From: Actinomyces ruminis
Lineage (GTDB): Bacteria; Actinomycetota; Actinomycetes; Actinomycetales; Actinomycetaceae
NCBI RefSeq assembly: GCF_002154335.2
Contig: NZ_MTPX02000042.1
Location: 124,001-188,000 of the forward strand
DNA: 64,000 nt
Direction of reading: 5' to 3'
Shown here: piece after piece, positions 26,393 to 34,982 of the stretch
Layout of the letters: every line of letters starts with the position of its first letter
How positions within the stretch are numbered: the first letter of the stretch is position 1
Program-made: the position numbers and the translations under genes
The notes under the pieces: generated by a model
The model's database searches: none
Told to the model about the DNA's origin: nothing
What the model saw: the letters and a program-made list of their open reading frames with translations, nothing else

Positions 26393-26889
26393 TCACGAGC
26401 AGGTTCTAGATCGCTCATATCTTGCGCCACCCCAGTCTTGACCGGATGGTTTTGAGCGGCCATCACACAACAACCTTGTAACAGTCGAACGCAGGGTGCT
26501 CTGGTAGGCGATGACGACCCAGCGCGCGACGTCGAGCTCGACGGCCAGCGCGCCTGGGTGCGGACCCACTTCAGCCTCAGCTCGGCGGTAGGCGTCCGAG
26601 GCGATGAGTCTGCATGCGACGAGGCGGTTGATATGCGCCTCGACTACGCCGTCCTGGTGTCCGTCGTCCCCGCGGTCTGCGTGGGCGAGCTCGTGCATCA
26701 GCGTTGGTACAGCGAGCCTGTCGGGCATCCCGGTCTGCAGGACGATGGTCCGCGTGACCAGGTGGTAGCGCCCCGCAACCCGGCCGGCATGCGATTCACC
26801 CAATCCACGATGATGCCCTGCTCGGCAGCGTCGTCGAGCAGGGCATCCATCGTTGGTCGGCTCATGTCCAGGCACGTTAGCCCAGCCAT
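26393..26889 (-). CDS. ImmA/IrrE-family metalloprotease (frame broken near 26771)
   Basis: The product (165 residues when repaired) has the zinc motif HELAHADRGD after VLQTGMPDRLAVPTLM. ImmA-type proteases cleave a partner repressor after DNA damage or signalling and so induce mobile elements. The N-terminal part (DMSRPTMDALLDDAAEQGIIVDWV) is in another frame; a C run (plus strand 26771-26774) lacks one base. It follows the XRE repressor by 12 bases, the usual ImmR-ImmA order. Confidence 0.8.
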
Positions 26890-26901
26890 ACGACACGATT
26901 G

Positions 26902-27291
26902 CTAGGGCAGCTCCATGCCTTCCTCCGCCTCCTGCTCAGCGCCAGGTTCAACCTGCGCGGCGAGCTCCCACTCCGGCGGCAGTCCCTCCAGCCAATCGAC
27001 ACGCCGCTTCCCCAGCTCAGCGACGTCACGCTCGCGCTCGCGGGAAAGGCGCTCCTCTCCTCTGGTGATCAGCGCAGACATCTGCAACCCAAATGCGTCC
27101 GCCAGGGCTTGAAGTGCATCCAGGCTGATCGCTCGCTCAGCATTCAGCAGCCGCAGCAGCGTGCGCTTCGGAATGCCGGACCGTCCCGCTAACGCCTCCA
27201 CGGTGAGCTGCTGGGCCGCACGCTCGGCGCGCAGCTCAGCTGCGACTGCGGCATTCAGTCCTATCGAGGGGTCTTTGTCACGAGTAGCCAT
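26902..27291 (-). CDS. XRE-family repressor, ImmR-like
   Basis: A 129-residue protein with a central helix-turn-helix (LTVEALAGRSGIPKRTLLRLLNAERAISLDALQALADAFG) and an acidic C-terminal tail, which may be the target of the ImmA-like protease encoded next. It is divergent from the gene at 27389, and two inverted repeats lie between them. The prophage therefore has two repressor-like genes. Confidence 0.8.
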   Translation of the reverse strand: MATRDKDPSIGLNAAVAAELRAERAAQQLTVEALAGRSGIPKRTLLRLLNAERAISLDALQALADAFGLQMSALITRGEERLSRERERDVAELGKRRVDWLEGLPPEWELAAQVEPGAEQEAEEGMELP

Positions 27292-27308
27292 AGGTCAAGT
27301 GTGTCACA

Positions 27309-27376
27309 TTGGGCACCAGGGGTGCCAGTTCGATAACGGAATAGGTGTGTGCTTGTCCGGTGCCCAACTGGGCACC
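27309..27376. promoter_or_regulatory. Operator-like inverted repeats between divergent regulators
   Basis: GGCACC AGG GGTGCC (27312-27326) and GGTGCCCA AC TGGGCACC (27359-27376) share the half-site GGTGCC. They flank the promoters for the XRE repressor (minus) and the gene at 27389 (plus), the layout expected for an autoregulated switch. Confidence 0.7.
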
Positions 27377-27388
27377 TATGGTGCTGTC

Positions 27389-27871
27389 ATGGTCACCAAC
27401 CCTCCACCCGGTCGAGTTGCCGAGGTCATCACCTCCGATATGGAGTCTGCGGGGATGTCTGTATTTTCCCTAGCGCAGACGACTCTAATCCCGCGTGCCA
27501 CCCTGCAACGCCGCCTGGTAGCGGACGGCAAGCTAGAACTGCAAGAGCTTGCCGCCATCGCCTCCGCGCTCGGCACCACTGTCTCCAATCTGATCTCCCG
27601 CGCTGAGATCACCGACCACACCACGACTGCGGTGTCCGCGCTCGCGGAGCCGTCCCCCGCCGTCGACGTCGACGGGTCGCCCGCCGCGGAGGCGCACGGC
27701 ATCGCTGCCGTCACCAATGTCGGGGCGGCGATCGCTGACGTCCCGGTCGAGGCCCTCCTGGAGCACGAGGCCGTGTGCGATTCGTGCTGGTCGCTAGACG
27801 ACGCGGCCCGGCACCTGTCCGGGGATGAGGACCCGGCCACGCACCGCTCCTCCGACGAGGAGGTCGCGTGA
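27389..27871 (+). CDS. Helix-turn-helix regulator, Cro-like
   Basis: The first 75 residues carry a helix-turn-helix (AGMSVFSLAQTTLIPRATLQRRL, then LELQELAAIASALGTTVSNLISRAE); the rest is a low-complexity Ala/Asp/Glu-rich tail with CDSCWSLDDAARHL near the end. ATG 27389 is just after the operator palindrome. It starts the rightward early operon, and its stop overlaps the next ATG. Probably a Cro-type or activator protein. Confidence 0.65.
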   Translation: MVTNPPPGRVAEVITSDMESAGMSVFSLAQTTLIPRATLQRRLVADGKLELQELAAIASALGTTVSNLISRAEITDHTTTAVSALAEPSPAVDVDGSPAAEAHGIAAVTNVGAAIADVPVEALLEHEAVCDSCWSLDDAARHLSGDEDPATHRSSDEEVA

Positions 27872-28887
27872 TGTCCAAGCCGAGTTTCTTCGACAAACCG
27901 ATCTACGTCGTGCTGGAGGACGGCATGGTTGATGTGCCGTGTGCCTGCTGTGGTGATCACCAGTCCGTGCCGGTCGACCGGCTGGTGCAGGTGGTTACCC
28001 GCGGCCGCGTGTGCTGCGACTCGTGCCTGGTCGCTAATCATGAGGGGCGCCTGCACCTGCACGTGGACGCGGCCAACGGCCTCGTGTGGTTCGAGGTCGA
28101 GCCGTCGTCAGGAGTCGTCTTCGTCAAGAAGGACACTGCCGTCGTCGAGCAGGCAGAGGACGGGGTTGACCTGGGATCGGTCGCACTCGTCGATCCACAG
28201 CTCGACCTCCTCCTCAAGCCGTCGGGTGGCCGGCGGGATCTTGGGGGCGAGGTCGCCGTCGTAGACGAAGGTGATGTCGGAGTGCCGCCCGCCGTTGGGG
28301 ACGTGAGCGACCCACTCTCGGATAACGCCGTCGTCGTAGAAGAACCCCTGACGTTTACGGCAGGTACGCATGACGACGGGCAGGTAGCGGGCGGCTTCGA
28401 TGCTGAGCCGCATGGGAACGTCGTCAATCAGAACTTGGACGTCGCTGAGGATTCCGGTGTCCATGTTGTCTCCTCCTCGGTGGGTTCCGCCGTCGGTTCT
28501 CGTGCCGACGGGGTCAGTGGTGCGGAGCCTACCGAGGAGGCCCCGGCCCCGGGTCGGGAAAAGAAGGCCACCTCCTCGGTGAGTGGTGATGGGGATGAGG
28601 CCACCGAGGAGGTGCACCCCGCCGCCGGCCGGCCTGACTCCTGCCGGCCGTGCGGCGCTGGGTGCGGGGCGGGGCTGGCGTCTCGTAGCTGTGCCGGCCC
28701 CGCCCACCCCACCCCCACCACGGGCGAGGACGCCGTCGTCGTGCTTGACGCCGCCCCATTCACTGTCCGGCTGGTGCGCGATGACGGCGACGTGTTCGCG
28801 AACGTCGAGGCGGACAACGACGCCATGACGGACCCGCGCGAGCTCGCCCGCATCCTGCGCGGCCTCGCGGACCGCCTCGACGGATGA
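27871..28887 (+). CDS. Early-region open frame of doubtful extent, zinc-ribbon N-terminus
   Basis: ATG 27871 overlaps the previous stop and has GAGGAGG upstream, so the start is good. Residues 1-75 look real, with CxxC pairs (VPCACCG and VCCDSC). The last 50 residues (VVVLDAAPFTVRLVRDDGDVFANVEADN) also look like a real small phage protein. The middle coincides with a well-formed minus-strand gene (28108-28464), so this 338-codon frame may be two short genes joined by chance. Confidence 0.35.
   Translation: MSKPSFFDKPIYVVLEDGMVDVPCACCGDHQSVPVDRLVQVVTRGRVCCDSCLVANHEGRLHLHVDAANGLVWFEVEPSSGVVFVKKDTAVVEQAEDGVDLGSVALVDPQLDLLLKPSGGRRDLGGEVAVVDEGDVGVPPAVGDVSDPLSDNAVVVEEPLTFTAGTHDDGQVAGGFDAEPHGNVVNQNLDVAEDSGVHVVSSSVGSAVGSRADGVSGAEPTEEAPAPGREKKATSSVSGDGDEATEEVHPAAGRPDSCRPCGAGCGAGLASRSCAGPAHPTPTTGEDAVVVLDAAPFTVRLVRDDGDVFANVEADNDAMTDPRELARILRGLADRLDG
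28108..28464 (-). CDS. Small phage protein of unknown function, antisense to the early operon
   Basis: ATG 28464 is preceded by an excellent ribosome site (AGGAGGAG) and encodes 118 residues with normal composition (VQVLIDDVPMRLSIEAARYLPVV, FFYDDGVIREWVAHVPNGGRHSDITF). It lies wholly inside a plus-strand open frame. No family is recognised. Confidence 0.55.
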   Translation of the reverse strand: MDTGILSDVQVLIDDVPMRLSIEAARYLPVVMRTCRKRQGFFYDDGVIREWVAHVPNGGRHSDITFVYDGDLAPKIPPATRRLEEEVELWIDECDRSQVNPVLCLLDDGSVLLDEDDS

Positions 28888-28907
28888 ACCGGGCCCCGAA
28901 AAGAAAC

Positions 28908-28936
28908 GGCTGCCAGCAGTCGCATTGCTGGCAGCC
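28908..28936. terminator. 11-bp perfect hairpin in the early region
   Basis: GGCTGCCAGCA and its exact inverse surround a 7-base loop, between the frame ending at 28887 and the gene starting at 28964. No T-run follows, so it could also be an RNA-processing or regulatory structure. Confidence 0.5.
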
Positions 28937-28963
28937 AGTGAGCCACAGAAAGGAAAACAACCA

Positions 28964-29160
28964 ATGGCTCGACCCCAATCTTACAAGCCCCGCCACAAGG
29001 CGGACCGGAAGTGTCTGGTCGACGTGCTCCGGGACGTGGCCCGCACCGCGGAATGGGGCCTGGCTGACTGGCTCCTCGCCGACGACGGCGTAGCGAGGAG
29101 ACCACCAACTACCTGAACTCGCTCACCAACAACGTCATGGAGGAGGTGCCGGCCCAATGA
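28964..29160 (+). CDS. Small phage protein (frame broken near 29090)
   Basis: Restoring one G near 29090 gives 65 residues: ARPQSYKPRHKADRKCLVDV, a helix with WGLADWLLADDG and the ending NYLNSLTNNVMEEVPAQ. AAAGGA precedes ATG 28964 and the stop overlaps the next gene (ATGA). Function unknown. Confidence 0.55.
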
Positions 29161-29381
29161 GCACGGAACGGAGGATCACGGTGGGCGCGCTGCTGCTATG
29201 CGCCGGCGTGATTGTCGGCTGCGTGCAAGCGTGGCTGGCCGTGACGGGGCGGGCGCCGGCGATGTCGGGCCTGTCGCTGCTGGCCCTGGGCCTCGGTGGC
29301 CTGGGCGCCGGCCTGATGCTCACCGCAGACGACCAACCCGACAAATGCGCCGCTAACCCCACCGAAGGACAGGTGCGCTAA
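29157..29381 (+). CDS. Small two-helix membrane protein
   Basis: Seventy-four residues with two hydrophobic segments (VGALLLCAGVIVGCVQAWLAV and GLSLLALGLGGLGAGLMLTA). It overlaps both neighbours by a few bases. Function unknown. Confidence 0.6.
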   Translation: MSTERRITVGALLLCAGVIVGCVQAWLAVTGRAPAMSGLSLLALGLGGLGAGLMLTADDQPDKCAANPTEGQVR

Positions 29382-29710
29382 TGACAGCAGCGGCGAACAA
29401 CATCTCAGCCGGGCCGCGCCGCAAGACGTGGATGGCCATGACAGACCACCAGCAGCGCGAAGCCCTGCGCCTGACCCTCAACACCCTGTCCGCCGCCGCG
29501 ACCGGCAGCCCGGCCGGTGTCGCCCAGACCCTCGCCGAGGCCGCCGCCATTGCACCGGCGGTGGAGGACCACGTGGCGTGGGCAGCCGCCTACCTGACCG
29601 CGACGCTGCGCCTGACCGTCGACCCGACCGGACAGACCAGCCGCCACCTGACCACCGGCAGACAGCTACGCGCCCAGGAGGCGCCCGCCCAGGAAGGACT
29701 CTTCACATGA
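29381..29710 (+). CDS. Small helical phage protein
   Basis: A 109-residue soluble Ala-rich protein (EALRLTLNTLSAAATGSPAGVAQTLAEAAAI) of unknown function. Its start overlaps the preceding TAA (TAATG), and it precedes the ParB-like gene by a four-base overlap. Confidence 0.6.
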   Translation: MTAAANNISAGPRRKTWMAMTDHQQREALRLTLNTLSAAATGSPAGVAQTLAEAAAIAPAVEDHVAWAAAYLTATLRLTVDPTGQTSRHLTTGRQLRAQEAPAQEGLFT

Positions 29711-31502
29711 CCACGGCAACAGAGGTGACGCGGGACAAGACCGCGCCCACGATCGACGCCGATGACGAGCAGGCACGCATGGTGGCTGAGCATCTGCTTG
29801 CCGCCGCGCCGGCGGGTGAGGAGACGGTGTGCGTCTCCCAGGCGACTCTCGCGGCGACGACGGGGTTGTCGCCCAGGACTCTGCGGCGGGTGCTGGACCG
29901 GCTGCTGGAGGCCGGCTGGATCACCGTCACGGTGGCGGCGACGCCGAATATGCCGGCGACCTACGACCTGTCCCGGCTGCGTGAGCTCGGGATCATGCCG
30001 GCCTCGCAGCCGGCCCCGGCCGCCGGCGCGCCCGCTGGTGGTGTGCGTGTGCTGTCGGAGGCTGAGGCCCGCTCCCCGCTGGGGAACGTGGTGCCGGGTG
30101 AGCGGGTCATGGTCGAGCCGGGCCTGCTGGAGGCGGGGCCGAATATCCGCCGGGCCTGCGGGTGGATGAGCGCTTCACCGCGACGGTCGCGGAGATGGGA
30201 GTGCTGAGGGATCTGCACGTGTATCCGACGCTGACGGGCCTGGTGGTGCTTGATGGTCACCGGCGCCTAGCCGCCGCCCTGGAAGCCCAGCTAACGCTGG
30301 TGCCGGCACTGATTGTCGAGCCCGCCGACGACGCTGACCGGATCAGCCAGCAGTTGGTGGAGAACGACGAGCACGCCCACACCCTGCCAACCGAGCGGGC
30401 GGACGCGATCCATCAGCTGATGCTGCTGGGCATGCCCCGCAAGGACTTGCAGCGCCGCGGTGTGCGCTACACCGAGCTGATCAACGCCAGGGCAATCGCC
30501 AACGCCGCAGAGCCGGTACGCGACCTGGGGCGCCGCATGAAGGACATGGACCTGACGGTCCTGGGGAAGATCGCAACCCTGTCGGAGCGGGCAGCCTCGC
30601 CGGAGGCGCTGGCGGACGCGGTCAAGGAGATCGAGGCCCACCCCGAGCAGGTGGACCATGTTGTGGATCGCGTCAAGTGGGACGGCCTGTGCGCCCGGGC
30701 GCGCCAGAAGTGCACGGATGAGCTGCTGGCCAATGGCGCCCGCCACGTGATCACCCGCGAGAAGTTCGCCAAGGCCGCCGGTACGGCGCGGCCCCTGTTG
30801 GACCTGCTGGACGAGCACGGTGAGCCGGTCGATGAGGCCTCGCATGTCTCCTGCCCGGGGCACGTGACCGTCATCGACTACGACTACAAGTCGCTGCACG
30901 GCGATGACCCCGGCCCCCGCTACAAGGTGGCCTTCTACGGGTGCATGGACTGGGCGGCCCACGGGCACCGCAACAAGTACGCCCAGCCGTCGTCGGGTGC
31001 GACGTCGGGGCCGCAGGACGAGCAGGTGCGGACCGAGCGCGCCCGGGTGCGCCGGCGCAACGAGGACATGGACTCCGCTAACCGGGTGCGGCGGGCGTGG
31101 ATCCGCGACCAGCTGCTGCCCCGCCGGGTGCTGCCCACCGACGCCCTGGGCTACGTGCTGGCAATGGTGCGCTACGCGCACATGAACGTCACCGGCATGG
31201 CTAAGGACAAGGGCCTGGAGCACCTCGGGCTGTCCCCTGCCGGCCTGGACCGGGATGCCGCTGGATCTGTGAGGGAGGCGAAGCGGGGGCTGCTGGCCTG
31301 GGCGCTGGCGCTGATGGAGGGAACCGTCTTGCGCGACTCCTGGCGGCAGGACGATCCCGCCGGCCACGGGTATGACCGGATGCTCGCCACCCACCTGGCG
31401 ACCCTCGCCCGGTGGGGCTACGAGCCCGCCCCGATCGAGCAGGAGCTGATCGACGGGCTCAAGGACAAAGACACCGACGACAAGAAGGAGGGCGAGGACT
31501 GA
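29707..31502 (+). CDS. Helix-turn-helix / ParB-like nuclease-domain protein (frame broken near 30153)
   Basis: The repaired 598-residue product starts with a winged helix (SQATLAATTGLSPRTLRRVLDRLLEAGWI). It continues with a ParB/sulfiredoxin-type domain (NIRR, VYPTLTGLVVLDGHRRLAAALEAQ, QLVENDEHA) and a long helical C-terminus. Such proteins act in plasmid-like partition or as transcription or replication regulators in phages. A G run (GCCGGGCCTG) one base short joins the two frames exactly in the ParB box. Confidence 0.75.
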
Positions 31503-32392
31503 TGAGCAGTGTGCATCTGACCGTGCGGGCCGCAGGCCTGCTGGGCGCGCTGCAGGGCCTGGTGCCGCACCTGCCGGCCAGTCAGCGAGATGAGGACCGG
31601 CCGGTCGGGGTGGGTGTAGCCCGCCTGACCGTCGCCGGCGACTACCTGCTGTGCCTGGCCGTCGCGAAGGACCGGGCCCGGTATGTGTGTACCCGGGCGC
31701 TGGTGGTCGACGTCGACGACGACGGCGTGCCGGACGTGTGGGTGACCCGGCCGGTGCTGGCGGACCTGATCGGCGTGCTGTCCCACGCCGACGCCCAGGA
31801 CGTCGAGGTCATCGTGGACGAGCCCAACCTGGCGCTGACGGTGCGTGAGGCGGGGGTGCTGTGGGGCGGCCGCCAGGTCACCGTGCGCACCGACCCCCCG
31901 CCCCTGGACCCCGAGCGGGCTGATGCGGCGGCCATGCTGGTGCAGGCCTCCCAGGCGAGGCTCGTGGCCCGCGGGCACGTGGCCCTGTGGGCCAAGGACG
32001 CCACCGCCATGGGCCGTACCGCCGCGATGGTCGGTGACTCGCTGTCGTGCCGGCTCGGGGTCATGGGCGGCGATCAGACGGTCCTGGTGTGGGGCTACTC
32101 CGCCCGCCGCCGCCTGGACGCCAACGACATCGAGGAGGTGGTGCCGGGCTCTGCCTACCTCGGGGTCACCATGGGCTCCCAGGACCCGCTCACACTGCCC
32201 ACCTTCGTGGACGTGTCCTGCTACGCGGGGGACCTGCTGGAGCCGCTGCTGGACGCCGTCCTGCCCGACCTCGACGGCGAAAACACCGGAGCTGACGTCG
32301 AGGCCGCGTTCGTCGCCGAGATCCGCGACTACCTGAGAGGCCAAGACCCCGACGGCCCCGATGACGCCGGCGAGGGCGGTGATGCCGCATGA
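31502..32392 (+). CDS. Phage early protein, possibly sliding-clamp-like
   Basis: A 296-residue acidic protein with repeated beta-type segments (VHLTVRAAGLLGALQGLVPHL, VARLTVAGDYLLCLAVAKDRARYVCTRALVV, VEVIVDEPNLALTVREAG). These recall the repeated fold of DNA polymerase beta clamps, but the match is weak and no clamp signature is certain. It overlaps the ParB-like gene (ATGA) in the early operon. Confidence 0.5.
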   Translation: MSSVHLTVRAAGLLGALQGLVPHLPASQRDEDRPVGVGVARLTVAGDYLLCLAVAKDRARYVCTRALVVDVDDDGVPDVWVTRPVLADLIGVLSHADAQDVEVIVDEPNLALTVREAGVLWGGRQVTVRTDPPPLDPERADAAAMLVQASQARLVARGHVALWAKDATAMGRTAAMVGDSLSCRLGVMGGDQTVLVWGYSARRRLDANDIEEVVPGSAYLGVTMGSQDPLTLPTFVDVSCYAGDLLEPLLDAVLPDLDGENTGADVEAAFVAEIRDYLRGQDPDGPDDAGEGGDAA

Positions 32393-32589
32393 AGGTGATC
32401 GTGCGCATCGAGCGGGACCTGGCCGACCCGATCGAGGTCATCGAGGAGCTGCCCGCAGAGACCGTTGATGAGTCGTCCGGGTCGGATGTGGTGGCTGCCA
32501 TGGCCCGTGAGGCGGCCTGGGCGGACCGGCTGGTCTCCTGGGCGGCATCCCAGGCCCGCAGCCGCATCAACGCTGGGGGTGAGTCCTGA
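32389..32589 (+). CDS. Small acidic phage protein
   Basis: Sixty-six residues (KVIVRIERDLADPIEVIEELPAE) in the coupled early operon, overlapping the previous gene by four bases. Function unknown. Confidence 0.5.
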   Translation: MKVIVRIERDLADPIEVIEELPAETVDESSGSDVVAAMAREAAWADRLVSWAASQARSRINAGGES

Positions 32590-32898
32590 ATGGGTACCCA
32601 CGACCCCCGCGCCCCCTGGTTCGACCTGTACGTCAAGGACCACTGCCCGCGCTGTGAGCAGGTGATCCGCCTCCTGGACCAGCTGGGGGCCCGCTACCGG
32701 GCCCGCCCGCTGGCCGACCATCCCGAGGCCCGGCGCCTGGCAGCCGAGGCCCGCACCATGTCTGCACAATTGGTGGTCGCCATGACCCCTGTGGGCCTGG
32801 TCGCGGACGTGTTCGGCGGGCTCCAGCCGCTGCGCATCCGCCGGCACCTGGCCGACTACGCGCCCAGTGTCTGGGACGAGCAGGAGGCGGGAGCATGA
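32590..32898 (+). CDS. Glutaredoxin/NrdH-like protein
   Basis: A 102-residue thioredoxin-fold protein with the redox motif CPRC in FDLYVKDHCPRCEQVIRLLDQLG, followed by PEARRLAAEARTMSAQLVVAMTPVGLV. In phages such proteins reduce ribonucleotide reductase or host proteins. It starts immediately after the previous stop. Confidence 0.7.
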   Translation: MGTHDPRAPWFDLYVKDHCPRCEQVIRLLDQLGARYRARPLADHPEARRLAAEARTMSAQLVVAMTPVGLVADVFGGLQPLRIRRHLADYAPSVWDEQEAGA

Positions 32899-33326
32899 CC
32901 ACCAACACAACCACCCCCAGTCGCGGGGTGCTGGCGTGGGAGGCGCCGCTGCGCCTGGCGGCCACCGACGTCCTGACCGGCAACAACCGTGACAGCCGGC
33001 GCGAGAAGAACCGGAAGACGAGGGCGATCCGCACGGTGGCTGAGGCGACTGCCCGCTACCGGCGCGCCCCCCACCTTAACCGGGCGCGCGTCGTTATCGA
33101 CGTCGACTACCCCGACCGCCTCCGCCGCGACATCCACAACTTGCACTGGACCGTCAAGCCCCTGGTCGACGGCCTCATCAGGGCCGGGCTGCTACCGGAT
33201 GACGACGACCGCCACCTGGCCAGCCTGATCCTCCAGCCGTCCGGCCGGCTGTCCCCCAAGATCCTCGGCCAGCGCACCTTCACCTTCCACATCCACGTCT
33301 ACACGCCCCAGGAGACCTCATCATGA
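32895..33326 (+). CDS. RusA-family Holliday-junction resolvase
   Basis: The 143-residue protein has the RusA pattern of acidic residues and a Lys: VVIDVDYPDRLRRDIHNLHWTVKPLVDGLIRAGLLPDDDDRHL. RusA enzymes cut four-way junctions made by phage recombination. It overlaps both neighbours by four bases. Confidence 0.75.
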   Translation: MTTNTTTPSRGVLAWEAPLRLAATDVLTGNNRDSRREKNRKTRAIRTVAEATARYRRAPHLNRARVVIDVDYPDRLRRDIHNLHWTVKPLVDGLIRAGLLPDDDDRHLASLILQPSGRLSPKILGQRTFTFHIHVYTPQETSS

Positions 33327-33877
33327 GCGAGACCATCACCATCCGACCCACGCCCGCCGCCGAGCTGGAGCGGGGAGACCTCATCCGCCACCATGGTGAG
33401 ACCCGGCAGATCCTGAGGGTCTGCGACTACGGCGCGGAGCACGTCGTCATCTATTTCCACGCGGGCTCCACCATTCGCTGGTCCGACGCGTTAGTCGACG
33501 TCGTCGTGCCGCCCGAACCCGCACCCGAGCCGGAGGCCGGCTCCTGGCCGACCGAGCCGATCATCCGCATACTCGACGGCCACCTGGGCAGCGTAGACAT
33601 CGGCGGCCTGCTCGCCCTGCGCGTCGGCGCGGGAGCCTACCGGCTGTACGACAGTGGGGACGAGGTCGGTCTTCTCCTGCGTGACCAGCCCGACGCGGGG
33701 ATCGAGGACTTGGAGGGCCTGTCCGTGGTCCCCACCGAGGCCATCCGCGCTCTCACGTCCCGGCTCAAAGAGCTTGACATCGCCTCACCGCTCAGCCACG
33801 ACGCCGCCATGGCCCGCGTCGTCGACACGGCCGAGGACCTCGCCTTGGTCGCCCACACCGGTCAGGACGCGGACTGA
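33323..33877 (+). CDS. Phage early protein of unknown function
   Basis: A 184-residue acidic protein with a beta-rich N-terminus (AAELERGDLIRHHGETRQILRVCDYG). No domain recognised. Coupled to both neighbours. Confidence 0.5.
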   Translation: MSETITIRPTPAAELERGDLIRHHGETRQILRVCDYGAEHVVIYFHAGSTIRWSDALVDVVVPPEPAPEPEAGSWPTEPIIRILDGHLGSVDIGGLLALRVGAGAYRLYDSGDEVGLLLRDQPDAGIEDLEGLSVVPTEAIRALTSRLKELDIASPLSHDAAMARVVDTAEDLALVAHTGQDAD

Positions 33878-34185
33878 TGACCAGTGGCATGACCATCACG
33901 GCGGCAGAGCTGGCCGGTCTGATCCCCGCCGGGTCCTCGTCCGCGCCGGTGCCCGACTCGGTGGCCTACGCGCTGTTGGAGCGCCTTGCCGACGACGGCG
34001 GCCCCGACACCTGCGCGCACGGCCACGAGTGGACGATCGCCACCGCCCGGGTCCGGGTACGTGACCGCCGCCGCTCCGGCAGAGGCATTGTCATCGAGCG
34101 TGACTGCCGTATCTGCAAGCACGAGGCGTACCGCGAGGCCCGCCGCCACCAGCGCCACCAGATGAAGGGCGGGCGGCTGACATGA
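33877..34185 (+). CDS. Small basic phage protein with a possible zinc site
   Basis: 102 residues, ending in a basic tail (RRHQRHQMKGGRLT). CAHGHEW and DCRICKHEAYREAR could form a zinc knuckle, typical of small phage nucleic-acid-binding proteins. It overlaps the next gene by four bases. Confidence 0.5.
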   Translation: MTSGMTITAAELAGLIPAGSSSAPVPDSVAYALLERLADDGGPDTCAHGHEWTIATARVRVRDRRRSGRGIVIERDCRICKHEAYREARRHQRHQMKGGRLT

Positions 34186-34802
34186 GGGAAGCCTGTGACT
34201 TCGAGCGGTTATGGGCTGATGCCATGACCCAGGTCTCACCCGACTACTGGAAGTGGCCCAACCAGGACACGCCGGCCGCGTACCTGGCCCGGGTGGCCGC
34301 CTCCGACGCTATCGGTGCGGGCCTAATGGTCGCCCACTACGGAGCGCAGCGCTCCGCCTACGCGCCCGGCATCGCCGAGTACCTGGCCCGGGTCATCGCC
34401 CTGGGCGGGGTACTCGCCACCACCGGCCTACCTACCGGGGCAGCGCGTGTGCGGGCGGCCAGGGACCGGATTACGCAGGTGGCCGCCGTCATCAGCGAGT
34501 GGCGCACCCTGGACGCCGACACCGCCCGCGAGGCCGCCATCGACTCCATTGCCGGCCCGGGCACGGGATCGGACCTGTGGTGGTCCAGCCTGCTCGACCA
34601 GCACGCCCAACCGCTATGGGTGACCGCCTGTGCCCAGGTGCCGCGTGAGGCCGCGATCCTGTCTGCGGCTACCGCCCTGTGCTGGCTGTCGGACATCTAC
34701 CGGGCGGGCCGTGTCGCCAGGCACCCGGTCTCCGGCGTCTACCTCACCGTGCACGAGCTGGCCGCCTACAAGCGCGACCGCCACCACCAGACAGCCAACT
34801 AG
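34182..34802 (+). CDS. Phage early protein of unknown function
   Basis: A 206-residue helical protein (LARVAASDAIGAGLMVAHYG, AREAAIDSIAGPGTGSDLWWSSLLDQHAQ). No recognisable motif. Confidence 0.5.
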   Translation: MREACDFERLWADAMTQVSPDYWKWPNQDTPAAYLARVAASDAIGAGLMVAHYGAQRSAYAPGIAEYLARVIALGGVLATTGLPTGAARVRAARDRITQVAAVISEWRTLDADTAREAAIDSIAGPGTGSDLWWSSLLDQHAQPLWVTACAQVPREAAILSAATALCWLSDIYRAGRVARHPVSGVYLTVHELAAYKRDRHHQTAN

Positions 34803-34829
34803 CCGACTAACCAGCAAAGGACCACAGCC

Positions 34830-34982
34830 ATGACAGCACTACAACCACCCGAGCCCAACAACCAGGGACCCGCCTACATCCTGGGCCGGGTCATCGGCGG
34901 CCTCATCCTCGCCGGCCTCGGCGCCGTCGTCGTCTCCGCGCTCGCGGCCCTGACCATCGTCATTTGGAGGGCTGTCCTATGA
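34830..34982 (+). CDS. Fifty-residue single-span membrane peptide
   Basis: AAAGGA precedes ATG 34830. The product has a polar start (TALQPPEPNNQG) and one strong membrane segment (GGLILAGLGAVVVSALAALTI). Its stop overlaps the next start (ATGA). Confidence 0.55.
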   Translation: MTALQPPEPNNQGPAYILGRVIGGLILAGLGAVVVSALAALTIVIWRAVL

